Source: Thioalkalivibrio sp.
Lineage (GTDB): Bacteria > Pseudomonadota > Gammaproteobacteria > Ectothiorhodospirales > Ectothiorhodospiraceae
Direction of reading: 5' to 3'
NCBI GenBank assembly: GCA_018224485.1
Contig: JAGTVE010000024.1
Span: 1 to 10,180, forward strand
Length of the DNA: 10,180 bases
Shown: positions 1 to 5,360 of the stretch, one piece after another
Position numbering within the stretch: the stretch's first letter is position 1
Layout of the letters: the number at the start of each line of letters is the position of its first letter
Made by a program: the position numbers and the translations under genes
Notes under the pieces: model-generated
The model's database searches: none
Told to the model about the DNA's origin: nothing
The model's input: the letters and a program-made list of their open reading frames with translations, nothing else

Positions 1-80
1 CCCTGATGCGCCGGGTCGGCTTCAAGGTCCGGCCCAACCCGGACGACGAGGGCGTCGTCCAGGCGGTGCGGGAGCTCTGA
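1..80 (+). CDS. C-terminal fragment of a probable GNAT/Pat-type acetyltransferase
   Basis: Only the last 25 codons are present, read in the frame beginning at base 3 and ending at the TGA at 78-80. The visible peptide ends with RRVGFKVRPNPDDEGVVQAV followed by REL. A 'GF.v.pdp.D..vv...L' ending is typical of the GNAT domain that closes bacterial protein lysine acetyltransferases of the Pat/PatZ (acyl-CoA synthetase-GNAT fusion) type and of some single-domain GNATs. The family call rests on this short tail alone, so the size and the presence of a CoA-ligase portion cannot be judged. The codons are GC-rich at the third position, as in the neighbouring genes, which supports real coding. The gene converges on arsJ, and the stretch between them carries REP-like elements that may end both transcripts. 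Confidence 0.5.
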   Translation, partial: LMRRVGFKVRPNPDDEGVVQAVREL

Positions 81-92
81 CCCCCTCGGCGT

Positions 93-131
93 ATGGGAGT
101 GCCATGTGGGAGTGCCATGTGGGAGCGTGCC
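93..131 (+). repeat. 13-bp tandem repeat leading into a REP-like element
   Basis: The unit ATGTGGGAGTGCC occurs as a shortened first copy (93-103, lacking the GT), a complete copy (104-116) and a diverged third copy (117-131). The third copy, with CG inserted, forms the left half of a REP-like palindrome. The unit includes the GTGGGAG head of that palindrome, so the tandem probably arose by slippage at the REP edge. It lies between two convergent genes and shows no coding features. Confidence 0.7.
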
Positions 132-147
132 TCGCACGTGAATCGGC
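118..147 (+). repeat. REP-like palindromic element, copy A
   Basis: The head TGTGGGAG is followed by a perfect 5-bp stem, CGTGC (126-130) and GCACG (134-138), with the 3-nt loop CTC, and a tail TGAATCGGC. The layout (GTRGGAG head, GC stem-loop, GA(A)TCGGC tail) is that of the GTAGGAGC-type REP sequences common between genes in Pseudomonas and related Gammaproteobacteria. It points away from the acetyltransferase end at base 80. Copies B and C follow in the opposite orientation. Confidence 0.7.
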
Positions 148-186
148 ATCAGGCTGCCCTCCGGCATCTGCCGCGCCCGCGGCGCG

Positions 187-215
187 TTCGCAAGCAGGCT
201 CGCCCCTACAGGGGC
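187..215 (-). repeat. REP-like palindromic element, copy B (inverted)
   Basis: Read on the minus strand this begins CCCCTGTAGG and continues into a stem-loop made of GCAAGC (190-195) and GCTCGC (198-203) in plus-strand terms, with one wobble or mismatched pair. It then ends in TTGCGAA. It shares the 10-base block CCTACAGGGG (205-214) with copy C (242-251). Its orientation is opposite to copy A, giving an inverted pair as in REP doublets (REPINs). Confidence 0.7.
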
Positions 216-220
216 CCGCC

Positions 221-252
221 GAATCGGCGAGAGGGTCGCCTCCTACAGGGGT
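221..252 (-). repeat. REP-like palindromic element, copy C (inverted), 2 bases from the arsJ stop
   Basis: A perfect 5-bp stem, GGCGA (226-230) and TCGCC (236-240), encloses the 5-nt loop GAGGG. On the minus strand it is preceded by ACCCCTGTAGGA and followed by GATTCGGC, the same tail type as copy A. It starts immediately downstream of the arsJ stop codon (255-257), so its hairpin would form at the 3' end of the arsJ message and could protect or end the transcript. There is no U-run, so it is not a classical intrinsic terminator. Confidence 0.7.
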
Positions 253-254
253 TG

Positions 255-1478
255 TCAGCGCACTTCGGCGCCCGGCGGTCGCACGGGTCCGCGCGGTAGC
301 AGTGCGGAGAGCATCCACGCGGCGAACACGAAGGCGGTGGAGGCCAGCAGGCAGCCGGTGATGCCATGGGTCATGAAGATCCAGCCGGACAGCACCGTGC
401 CGATCAGCCGTCCCCCGGCATTGGCCATGTAATAGAACCCGACCTTCATCGCGACCCGCTCCGAGTCGGCATAGTCCAGGATCAGGAAGGAATGAACCGC
501 GGAATTCACCGCGAAGACCACGCCGAAGAGGCCGAGCCCGAAGATCAGCACCAACCCGGGATCCAGCCCGGTCTCCAGCCCGATCACGATGCCCACGGGT
601 ATCAGCATCAGCGCCAGCGCCCAGACCCGCGCGGTCAGACCGGTCGGATCCAGGCCGCGGCGGGCGATCAGGGTCGGGACGGCGGCCTGCACGATCCCGT
701 AGCCGATGATCCACAATGCCAGAAAGCCGCCCACCTGCAGGTGATTCCAATCCAGGGTTGCAGTCAGGAACACCGGCAGCGCGACCACGAACCACACGTC
801 GCGTGCGCCGAACAGGAAGAAGCGTGCGGCCGAGAGCACATTGATCGCGGGGCTGTTGGCGAACATCTGCGTGAACTTCGGCTTGCCGGCGACCCGTCCC
901 AGGCCCCGCGGCAGCCCGAGTGCCGCCAGGCTCAGGCTCAGCACCAGCAGCGCGGCCAGTGCCACCAGCGCGCCGCGGAAGCCAACGGTGTACAACAGGG
1001 CCGCGCCGACGAAGAAGCCGAGTCCCTTCAGCGCGTTCTTGGAACCGGTCAGCCAGGCCACCCAGCGGAACAGCCGGCCCTCCACGTCGCCGGCCACGAG
1101 CTTCACCCCCGACTTCGCGCTCATCTTGTTCAGGTCCTTCGCGATGCCCGAGAGCGCCTGCGCGAACATCACGTAGGCCACCGACAGCCAGGCATCGGGC
1201 ACGGTCAGCAGCAGCAGCGCCACGATCTGCAGCAGGGTCCCCGACACCAGCGTGGTATTCAGCCCCAGCCGCGCGGCCACCCACCCCCCGGTGAGGTTTG
1301 TGACGATCCCGAAGAACTCGTAGAACAGGAACAGCAGCGCGATCTCCAGCGCGCTGTACCCCAACTGGTGGAAATACAGCACCACCAGCATCCGGATCGC
1401 GCCGTCGGTGATCGTGAACGCCCAGTAGTTCGCGGTGATCCGCGCGTACGCGGCGAGCCCGAGTGGCGAGCTATTCAT
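255..1478 (-). CDS. arsJ: ArsJ, organoarsenical efflux MFS transporter
   Basis: A 407-residue inner-membrane permease of the major facilitator superfamily. In characterised systems ArsJ exports 1-arseno-3-phosphoglycerate, the unstable product formed when a GAPDH uses arsenate in place of phosphate, so it gives arsenate resistance. The identification rests on stretches I recognise as typical of ArsJ: ANYWAFTITDGAIRMLVVLY near residues 16-35, SGIAKDLNKMSAKS at 110-123, LTGSKNALKG at 143-152, and SAARFFLFGARDVWFVVALP in the second half. About 12 hydrophobic segments fill the length, as usual for MFS. The ATG at 1478 is chosen because a purine-rich AGGGGGAG precedes it; an in-frame extension to 1523 (MVGGGAYHHDSQGEF) looks non-coding and overlaps a hairpin. 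Unusually, no GAPDH gene adjoins it: tspO lies upstream and a convergent acetyltransferase gene downstream. No ArsR gene is visible in the window. Confidence 0.9.
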   Translation of the reverse strand: MNSSPLGLAAYARITANYWAFTITDGAIRMLVVLYFHQLGYSALEIALLFLFYEFFGIVTNLTGGWVAARLGLNTTLVSGTLLQIVALLLLTVPDAWLSVAYVMFAQALSGIAKDLNKMSAKSGVKLVAGDVEGRLFRWVAWLTGSKNALKGLGFFVGAALLYTVGFRGALVALAALLVLSLSLAALGLPRGLGRVAGKPKFTQMFANSPAINVLSAARFFLFGARDVWFVVALPVFLTATLDWNHLQVGGFLALWIIGYGIVQAAVPTLIARRGLDPTGLTARVWALALMLIPVGIVIGLETGLDPGLVLIFGLGLFGVVFAVNSAVHSFLILDYADSERVAMKVGFYYMANAGGRLIGTVLSGWIFMTHGITGCLLASTAFVFAAWMLSALLPRGPVRPPGAEVR

Positions 1479-1499
1479 GAACTCCCCCTGACTGTCATG

Positions 1500-1528
1500 G
1501 TGATAAGCGCCACCCCCGACCATGAAAA
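1500..1528 (-). promoter_or_regulatory. possible arsJ promoter overlapping the tspO terminator
   Basis: On the minus strand TTTTCA (1528-1523, 4 of 6 matches to the -35 consensus) is followed after 17 bases by TATCAC (1505-1500, 4 of 6 matches to the -10 consensus). This would place the arsJ start of transcription about 15-20 bases before its ATG. The T-run of the upstream hairpin forms part of the -35 box. The match is only moderate, and such matches arise by chance. Confidence 0.3.
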
Positions 1529-1553
1529 CCCCCTCTCCCGCCTGGGGGAGGGG
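1525..1553 (-). terminator. terminator-like hairpin after tspO, before arsJ
   Basis: Plus-strand bases 1530-1539 (CCCCTCTCCC) pair with 1544-1553 (GGGGGAGGGG) across the 4-nt loop GCCT, with one mismatch in the minus-strand transcript. Read on the minus strand the hairpin is followed directly by TTTT (1528-1525), the form of a Rho-independent terminator. It would end the TAXI-tspO transcript about 85 bases after the tspO stop and separate it from arsJ. The CCCCTCTCCC / GGGGAGGGG motif also resembles pyrimidine/purine intergenic repeats scattered in many GC-rich genomes, so it may be a repeat used as a terminator. Confidence 0.6.
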
Positions 1554-1635
1554 AGAATTCCACGACGTTCACGCTACCTAACGCTCGAAGGCCCCGCCCA
1601 CCCGGTCCGGCGCACGAGCGAAGGGGAAACTCCCA

Positions 1636-2127
1636 TCAGTTCAACACCCAGAACGCGTGGTTCAGAAACGCCGCGAAGCCGACCCACGCCAGGTAAGGCA
1701 ATAGCAGCGCCCCCGCGATCCGGTCGAGCCGCCAGAACAGCAGCAGCGTAGCCAGTATCGCGAACCACAGGACCACGATCTCGACCAGCGCGAGGCCGAT
1801 CTGCTGAAGGCCGAAGAACAGGGTGGACCACAGCAGATTGAGCACGAGCTGGACCAGAAACAGGCCGAGCGTCCAGGGTGCGCCGCGAAATCCGTGCACA
1901 CGCCAGATACGCCAGGCCGCGTAGGCCATCAGCACATAGAGCAGCGTCCAGACGGGGCCGAACACCGCGTTTGGCGGCGCGAACTCCGGTTGCACCAATT
2001 GCGGATACCAGTCGCTCACCGAGCTCCGCGTGACCAGCCCGCCGATGATGGCCACCACCAGCACCAGGGCCAGCCAGAGCACGAGCCCGCGCAGATCGCG
2101 CCAGGAAATCGCATCACTTCGGTTCAT
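1636..2127 (-). CDS. tspO: TspO/MBR family membrane protein
   Basis: A 163-residue protein, the usual length for bacterial TspO, with five hydrophobic helices. TspO binds porphyrins and cholesterol-like ligands and in bacteria is linked to tetrapyrrole and oxidative-stress signalling rather than to a settled transport role. Family hallmarks are visible: WYPQLVQPEFAPPNAVFGPV at residues 40-59 followed by W60, the NLLWS segment at 97-101, PYLAWVGFAAFLNHAFW near 144-160, and the terminal Asn163. The start ATG at 2127 has a good GGAGG five bases upstream; in-frame codons further upstream only overlap the preceding gene in a different frame. Its first 14 bases overlap the 3' end of the TAXI gene (stop at 2114-2116), so the two are likely co-transcribed and translationally coupled. 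A terminator-like hairpin follows at 1525-1553. Confidence 0.92.
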   Translation of the reverse strand: MNRSDAISWRDLRGLVLWLALVLVVAIIGGLVTRSSVSDWYPQLVQPEFAPPNAVFGPVWTLLYVLMAYAAWRIWRVHGFRGAPWTLGLFLVQLVLNLLWSTLFFGLQQIGLALVEIVVLWFAILATLLLFWRLDRIAGALLLPYLAWVGFAAFLNHAFWVLN

Positions 2128-3556
2128 TCGATCCTCCGCCGTCTCTTCCTTTCCTCGCCCCACCCTGCGCAGCGGTCTCCGTGTCGGGTCGATCCTCCGC
2201 AAGCAGATCGCGCACGCGCTGGCGCATGTAGGCGATGTGCAGTCGCAGATTGTAGAACTCCTCCATGTAGGACAGCGGCACCTCGGTGGCCGACACGTCC
2301 CGGTCCAGGCGTTGGAGCAGGGCCAGGTCGCTGTCGAGGCGGGACCGCGGCAGGCCACCGCGCGACAGTTCCTCGTCGATCAGCCGCACCTGGCGATACC
2401 AGCGGAAGATGCGGCGACGCATGCTCCACTGCAATGCCGCCGGCGCAATGCGGAACAGCGGAATGATCACGGTCAGCAGCGGAATGATCAGGATCGCCGT
2501 ACGGTCGATCAACGAGGCCGCCCAGAACGGCAGGTGACGATGCAGGATGTTCGGGCCCCGCTCGAAGAAGTATCGCGCGTCCTCCGCCAAGGGGATGTCC
2601 GTGTACTCGAGGGACGGAAACTCGCTGGCCGATCCCACCAGGTGGGGGGTCGGGCTGCGCTGCGCCGCCTCGATCAAGAGCTGAAGGACGCTGCGATGCG
2701 TATCGTGGCGCACCACGAGGTATGTCGCTGCCGCGACCATGCGCACGTCGCGCGGCGGCAGATTGCGACGCGGATCCACCACGCCCTGGAACAGGGTGAC
2801 CGCGGACAGGTAGGGCAGGCGCTGTGCCAGACCCGCGGCCTGTGTCAGGTCGACCACACCCACCTCGTTGGCGCCCAGAAGCCGTTGCACCAGCGGGGCC
2901 TGCGGCGCCATCACGAAGGCCGCGGCATCGACGGCGCCGGTCTCGAGTGCATCGGCGGCCTCTCTGCCCCCGATCGCGACGAGATCCGTCCCGGCTTCTT
3001 CGAGGACGTCATCGAACCCCATCTCCGACAGCAGCGCCCGCATCAGGTGCTGCGTCCCGCTGCGCTCGGCGCCGATCGCGATCCGGCCTTCGACCAGCCG
3101 TTCAAGACGTCCCGAGAAGGTTGAGGCCCGTTCCTCGCGCTGATCCGGTGGCTGGCGATGGAAGAGGAACAGCGGCTCGAAGGCGACGCTGACGACCGCC
3201 TCCAGTTCATTCGCCGCGCCAGCCGGCGCGGTGCCGCCCTGGACGAGCGCCGCATCCACCGCGCCGGACAGGAGCAGATCCCAGTTCTCGACGGAGCCCG
3301 CCGTGCCAACGGTCTCGAGCCGGACGTCCTTCTGCGCGAACCAGCGCGCGTAGAGATCCCCGGTCAGTTCGTAGGCCCCGCCGGGACCTCCGGTCGCCAG
3401 GCGCACCTGTTTCGGCGGTGCGGGCTCCACGAACTGCCAGGCGATGATGAGGGCCAGCAGGCCGATGAACGCCACCAGGCTCCAGACGAACATCGCGGTG
3501 GCCGGAGCCCGCGGGACCAGGAGTCGTCCTGGCTTCTTCGGGGTGTCGTTCGTCAA
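2114..3556 (-). CDS. TAXI-family TRAP solute-binding protein, membrane-anchored at both ends
   Basis: A 480-residue protein. Residues 22-41 form a membrane helix that is not followed by a signal-peptidase site. A periplasmic solute-binding domain follows, with the TAXI signature LATGGPGGAYELTGDLYARW (residues 53-72) and GAERSGTQHLMRALL (162-176). A second membrane helix lies near 351-371, then a basic SMRRRIFRWYRQVR stretch and a charged cytoplasmic tail of about 100 residues that looks helical. TAXI proteins normally deliver small carboxylates or amino acids to a fused DctQM-type TRAP permease, but no permease gene is present and the second helix plus tail are extra. The ligand is unknown. 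The start is uncertain: TTG at 3556 is preferred because AAAGGGA lies 9 bases upstream and codons before it have AT-rich third positions unlike the gene. GTG at 3613 would add 19 residues, and ATG at 3493 is also in frame. The 3' end overlaps tspO by 14 bases. Confidence 0.82.
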   Translation of the reverse strand: MTNDTPKKPGRLLVPRAPATAMFVWSLVAFIGLLALIIAWQFVEPAPPKQVRLATGGPGGAYELTGDLYARWFAQKDVRLETVGTAGSVENWDLLLSGAVDAALVQGGTAPAGAANELEAVVSVAFEPLFLFHRQPPDQREERASTFSGRLERLVEGRIAIGAERSGTQHLMRALLSEMGFDDVLEEAGTDLVAIGGREAADALETGAVDAAAFVMAPQAPLVQRLLGANEVGVVDLTQAAGLAQRLPYLSAVTLFQGVVDPRRNLPPRDVRMVAAATYLVVRHDTHRSVLQLLIEAAQRSPTPHLVGSASEFPSLEYTDIPLAEDARYFFERGPNILHRHLPFWAASLIDRTAILIIPLLTVIIPLFRIAPAALQWSMRRRIFRWYRQVRLIDEELSRGGLPRSRLDSDLALLQRLDRDVSATEVPLSYMEEFYNLRLHIAYMRQRVRDLLAEDRPDTETAAQGGARKGRDGGGSNEPK

Positions 3557-3731
3557 CGGGCGCGTTCCCTTTCGATCCGAGCGCAATGTCTCACGATTCA
3601 GTCCCGGACGCACCCTGTCCGCGCTTGACGATTCCCGGCATGGAATGTCCCCGGAACGTCTGTTTGGTTATCCTTGCAACGCCCGAACAGACCACGCCCC
3701 ACGGCCAACCCCCCATACAGACCGCCCATCT
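3557..3731. promoter_or_regulatory. divergent intergenic region between the TAXI gene and pbpG
   Basis: These 175 bases must hold promoters for both directions. On the plus strand there is a TTGACG at 3625-3630 with no acceptable -10 box at normal spacing, and a TATCCT at 3669-3674 with no -35 partner, so no sigma-70 promoter can be assigned with confidence. No clear operator or inverted repeat is seen. The left part becomes coding if the TAXI gene starts at the GTG at 3613. Confidence 0.35.
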
Positions 3732-4664
3732 ATGAACAAGACATTCCGAAACGTCCTGCTTGCGCTCTGTCTCCCCTTCGGCCTGTCAGCCGGCCATGCC
3801 ACCGGCAGCGGGTCCACGCCGCTGCCGGATCCGGCGGAACTCCAGCTGGCCTCGGTGCACGCGGCGGTGGCACCGCTCGACAGCGGCGGCATGCTCTACG
3901 CCAAGTTCGCCGACCGGTCGGTAGCCATCGCCTCGATCACCAAGCTGATGACCGCGATGGTGGTGCTGGACTCGGGCCAGCCGCTGGACGAGTGGCTTCC
4001 GATCCTGAAACGCCAGGACAACCCCCCGAAGAACAGCTTCTCCCGTCTCCGGCCCGGCTCGGAGGCCCGGCGCGGCGACCTGCTCGGAATCACGCTGATG
4101 TCCTCCGAGAACCTCGCGGCCTATGTGCTCGCGCGGCATCACCCTGGCGGCCGGGAGGCCTTCATCGCGGCGATGAACGACAAGGCGCGGGCGCTGGACA
4201 TGCACCAGACCCGTTTCGTGGATCCCTCCGGGCTGTGGCCGGAGAACCGGGCCAGCGCGGGCGACCTGCTGAAGATGGTCCGCGCCGCCTACGCGTATCC
4301 CGAGATCCGCGAGATGTCCACGGGTACCAGCCGGCGCGTGCACTTCCGCGGTCCGCGTTACAGCCTGGACTTCGGCAATACCAACGCGCTGGTGCACTCG
4401 TCGCGCTGGGACCTGAAACTGAGCAAGACCGGCTATATCAACGAGGCCGGACGTTGCCTGGTCATGGTGGCAGACGTCGGCGGCGAGCCGCTGGCGATGG
4501 TGTTGCTGGATTCCTTCGGTACCCGGACGCCGCTCGGAGACGCCGGGCGGATCCGCCGGTGGCTGGAGACCGGGTCCGGCGGTGCAGTCGCCGGGGCCGC
4601 ACTCGACTACGAGCGCAGGAGGGCCGCGGCCCTGGCAGGCGCGGATACCGTTGGCGGCCAGTGA
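3732..4664 (+). CDS. pbpG: PBP7-like D-alanyl-D-alanine endopeptidase
   Basis: A 310-residue penicillin-binding protein of the peptidase S11 family. Such enzymes cleave D-Ala-meso-DAP cross-links in periplasmic peptidoglycan and help remodel the wall. The N-terminus MNKTFRNVLLALCLPFGLSA is a signal peptide, with likely cleavage near AGHA at residues 20-23. All three active-site motifs are present: SITK (nucleophile Ser68 and Lys71), SEN (Ser125-Asn127) and KTG (232-234). The MSSENLAA context and the SKTGYINEAGRC region are typical of PBP7/PbpG. The length fits PBP7 and lacks the longer C-terminal domain and amphipathic anchor of PBP5/6. The ATG at 3732 is chosen for the signal peptide, although no clear ribosome-binding site precedes it. 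It stands alone on its strand and converges on the VTT gene, whose stop lies 33 bases away; no convincing terminator hairpin is seen between them. Confidence 0.92.
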   Translation: MNKTFRNVLLALCLPFGLSAGHATGSGSTPLPDPAELQLASVHAAVAPLDSGGMLYAKFADRSVAIASITKLMTAMVVLDSGQPLDEWLPILKRQDNPPKNSFSRLRPGSEARRGDLLGITLMSSENLAAYVLARHHPGGREAFIAAMNDKARALDMHQTRFVDPSGLWPENRASAGDLLKMVRAAYAYPEIREMSTGTSRRVHFRGPRYSLDFGNTNALVHSSRWDLKLSKTGYINEAGRCLVMVADVGGEPLAMVLLDSFGTRTPLGDAGRIRRWLETGSGGAVAGAALDYERRRAAALAGADTVGGQ

Positions 4665-4697
4665 TCGACCTCCGCTGCGGTCTGGCGCGGCGAGAAC

Positions 4698-5360
4698 CTA
4701 CCCCGGGTGGCGCTGTTTATGCAGGCGCCGGACGAATCCCGGAAGAAACAGCAGCAGGGCGATCAGCGCGAGGGCGATGAGCAGGATCTGGATCAGGTTC
4801 TCCGCACCCGCGAGCGACTGCCGGGTCGCGTGACCCAGCCAGGTATAGGCGACGAGGTTCGGGATCAGGGTGATCCCGGTGGTCCAGGCGTAGGTGCTCA
4901 CGCGGATTCCGGTTAGCCCGAGCGCGAAGTTGGTGGGGGCGAAGGGGAACACCGGAATCAGGCGCGTCATCGCGACGAACCGCCAGCCCTCGGCCTCCAC
5001 GCCCCGCATCACCCGGCGCACCCGGGGTCCGGCGTGACTGCGCATGTAGTCGCGGGCGAGATGACGCCCGATCAGGAAGGCCAGCACCGCGGAGAGGGTG
5101 GCACTCACCAGACTCAGGACCGTGCCTCCCCAGGGGCCGAACAGGCTGCCCCCGAGCAGGATCCAGAGCGTCATGGGAATCGGCAACAGGGCCAGCATCA
5201 CGAATGCCGCCGCGAACAGCAGGTAGGCCCAGGCGCCGAAGCCCTGGAACCGCGCCTCCACCGCGACGAAGTCGATCTCCTCGAGCGGAATCTCCGCGAT
5301 CAGGCGGATCACCGTTGCGGTCACGGGTAGCAGCACCGCCACCCAGATCCAGGGCTTCAC
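4698..5360 (-). CDS. VTT-domain (TVP38/TMEM64, DedA-like) membrane protein
   Basis: A 220-residue multi-pass inner-membrane protein. The VTT core is seen in LLGGSLFGPWGGT (residues 68-80), then hydrophobic VLSLVSATLSAVLAFLIGRH, and MTRLIPVFPFAPTNFALGLT (131-150), matching the family pattern of an arginine followed by P-x-x-P-x-N in a re-entrant segment. Relatives act as lipid scramblases or flippases or affect proton-motive force and envelope integrity; the substrate here cannot be told. The start is GTG at 5360, with GGGAGG three bases upstream. It overlaps the rarA stop by 4 bases (GTGA, 5357-5360), so it is the last gene of the lolA-rarA-VTT unit. The C-terminus ends in basic residues (RRLHKQRHPG), probably cytoplasmic. 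I would not call it dedA itself, because TVP38-type proteins form a separate branch. Confidence 0.87.
   Translation of the reverse strand: MKPWIWVAVLLPVTATVIRLIAEIPLEEIDFVAVEARFQGFGAWAYLLFAAAFVMLALLPIPMTLWILLGGSLFGPWGGTVLSLVSATLSAVLAFLIGRHLARDYMRSHAGPRVRRVMRGVEAEGWRFVAMTRLIPVFPFAPTNFALGLTGIRVSTYAWTTGITLIPNLVAYTWLGHATRQSLAGAENLIQILLIALALIALLLFLPGFVRRLHKQRHPG

Noticed and set aside
93..252. Repeat cluster considered as a CRISPR array
   Set aside because: The units are palindromes in mixed orientation, there are no equal-length spacers, and no cas genes are nearby.
22..1284. 420-residue minus-strand frame and the 461-residue plus-strand frame at 366-1751 over arsJ
   Set aside because: Both are out-of-frame readings of arsJ and lack membrane helices or any motif, whereas arsJ in the chosen frame is a full-length MFS protein.
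1479..1523. N-terminal extension of ArsJ (MVGGGAYHHDSQGEF)
   Set aside because: It would start next to the terminator-like hairpin, has no ribosome-binding site, and does not resemble ArsJ N-termini; the ATG at 1478 has a purine-rich site in front.
1545..1552. KOPS-like octamers GGGNAGGG (plus strand here, and minus strand at 5370-5377)
   Set aside because: Eight-base G-rich matches are expected by chance in this GC-rich sequence, and the two found point in opposite directions, so they say nothing about replichore polarity.
2030..3124. 364-residue plus-strand frame opposite the TAXI gene, and the 368-residue frame at 3674-4780 over pbpG
   Set aside because: Shadow frames with low-complexity Arg/Gly/His-rich translations, contradicted by well-supported genes in other frames.
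4665..4697. Possible bidirectional terminator between pbpG and the VTT gene
   Set aside because: The only pairing found is a 4-bp GACC/GGTC with poor inner pairing and no U-run.
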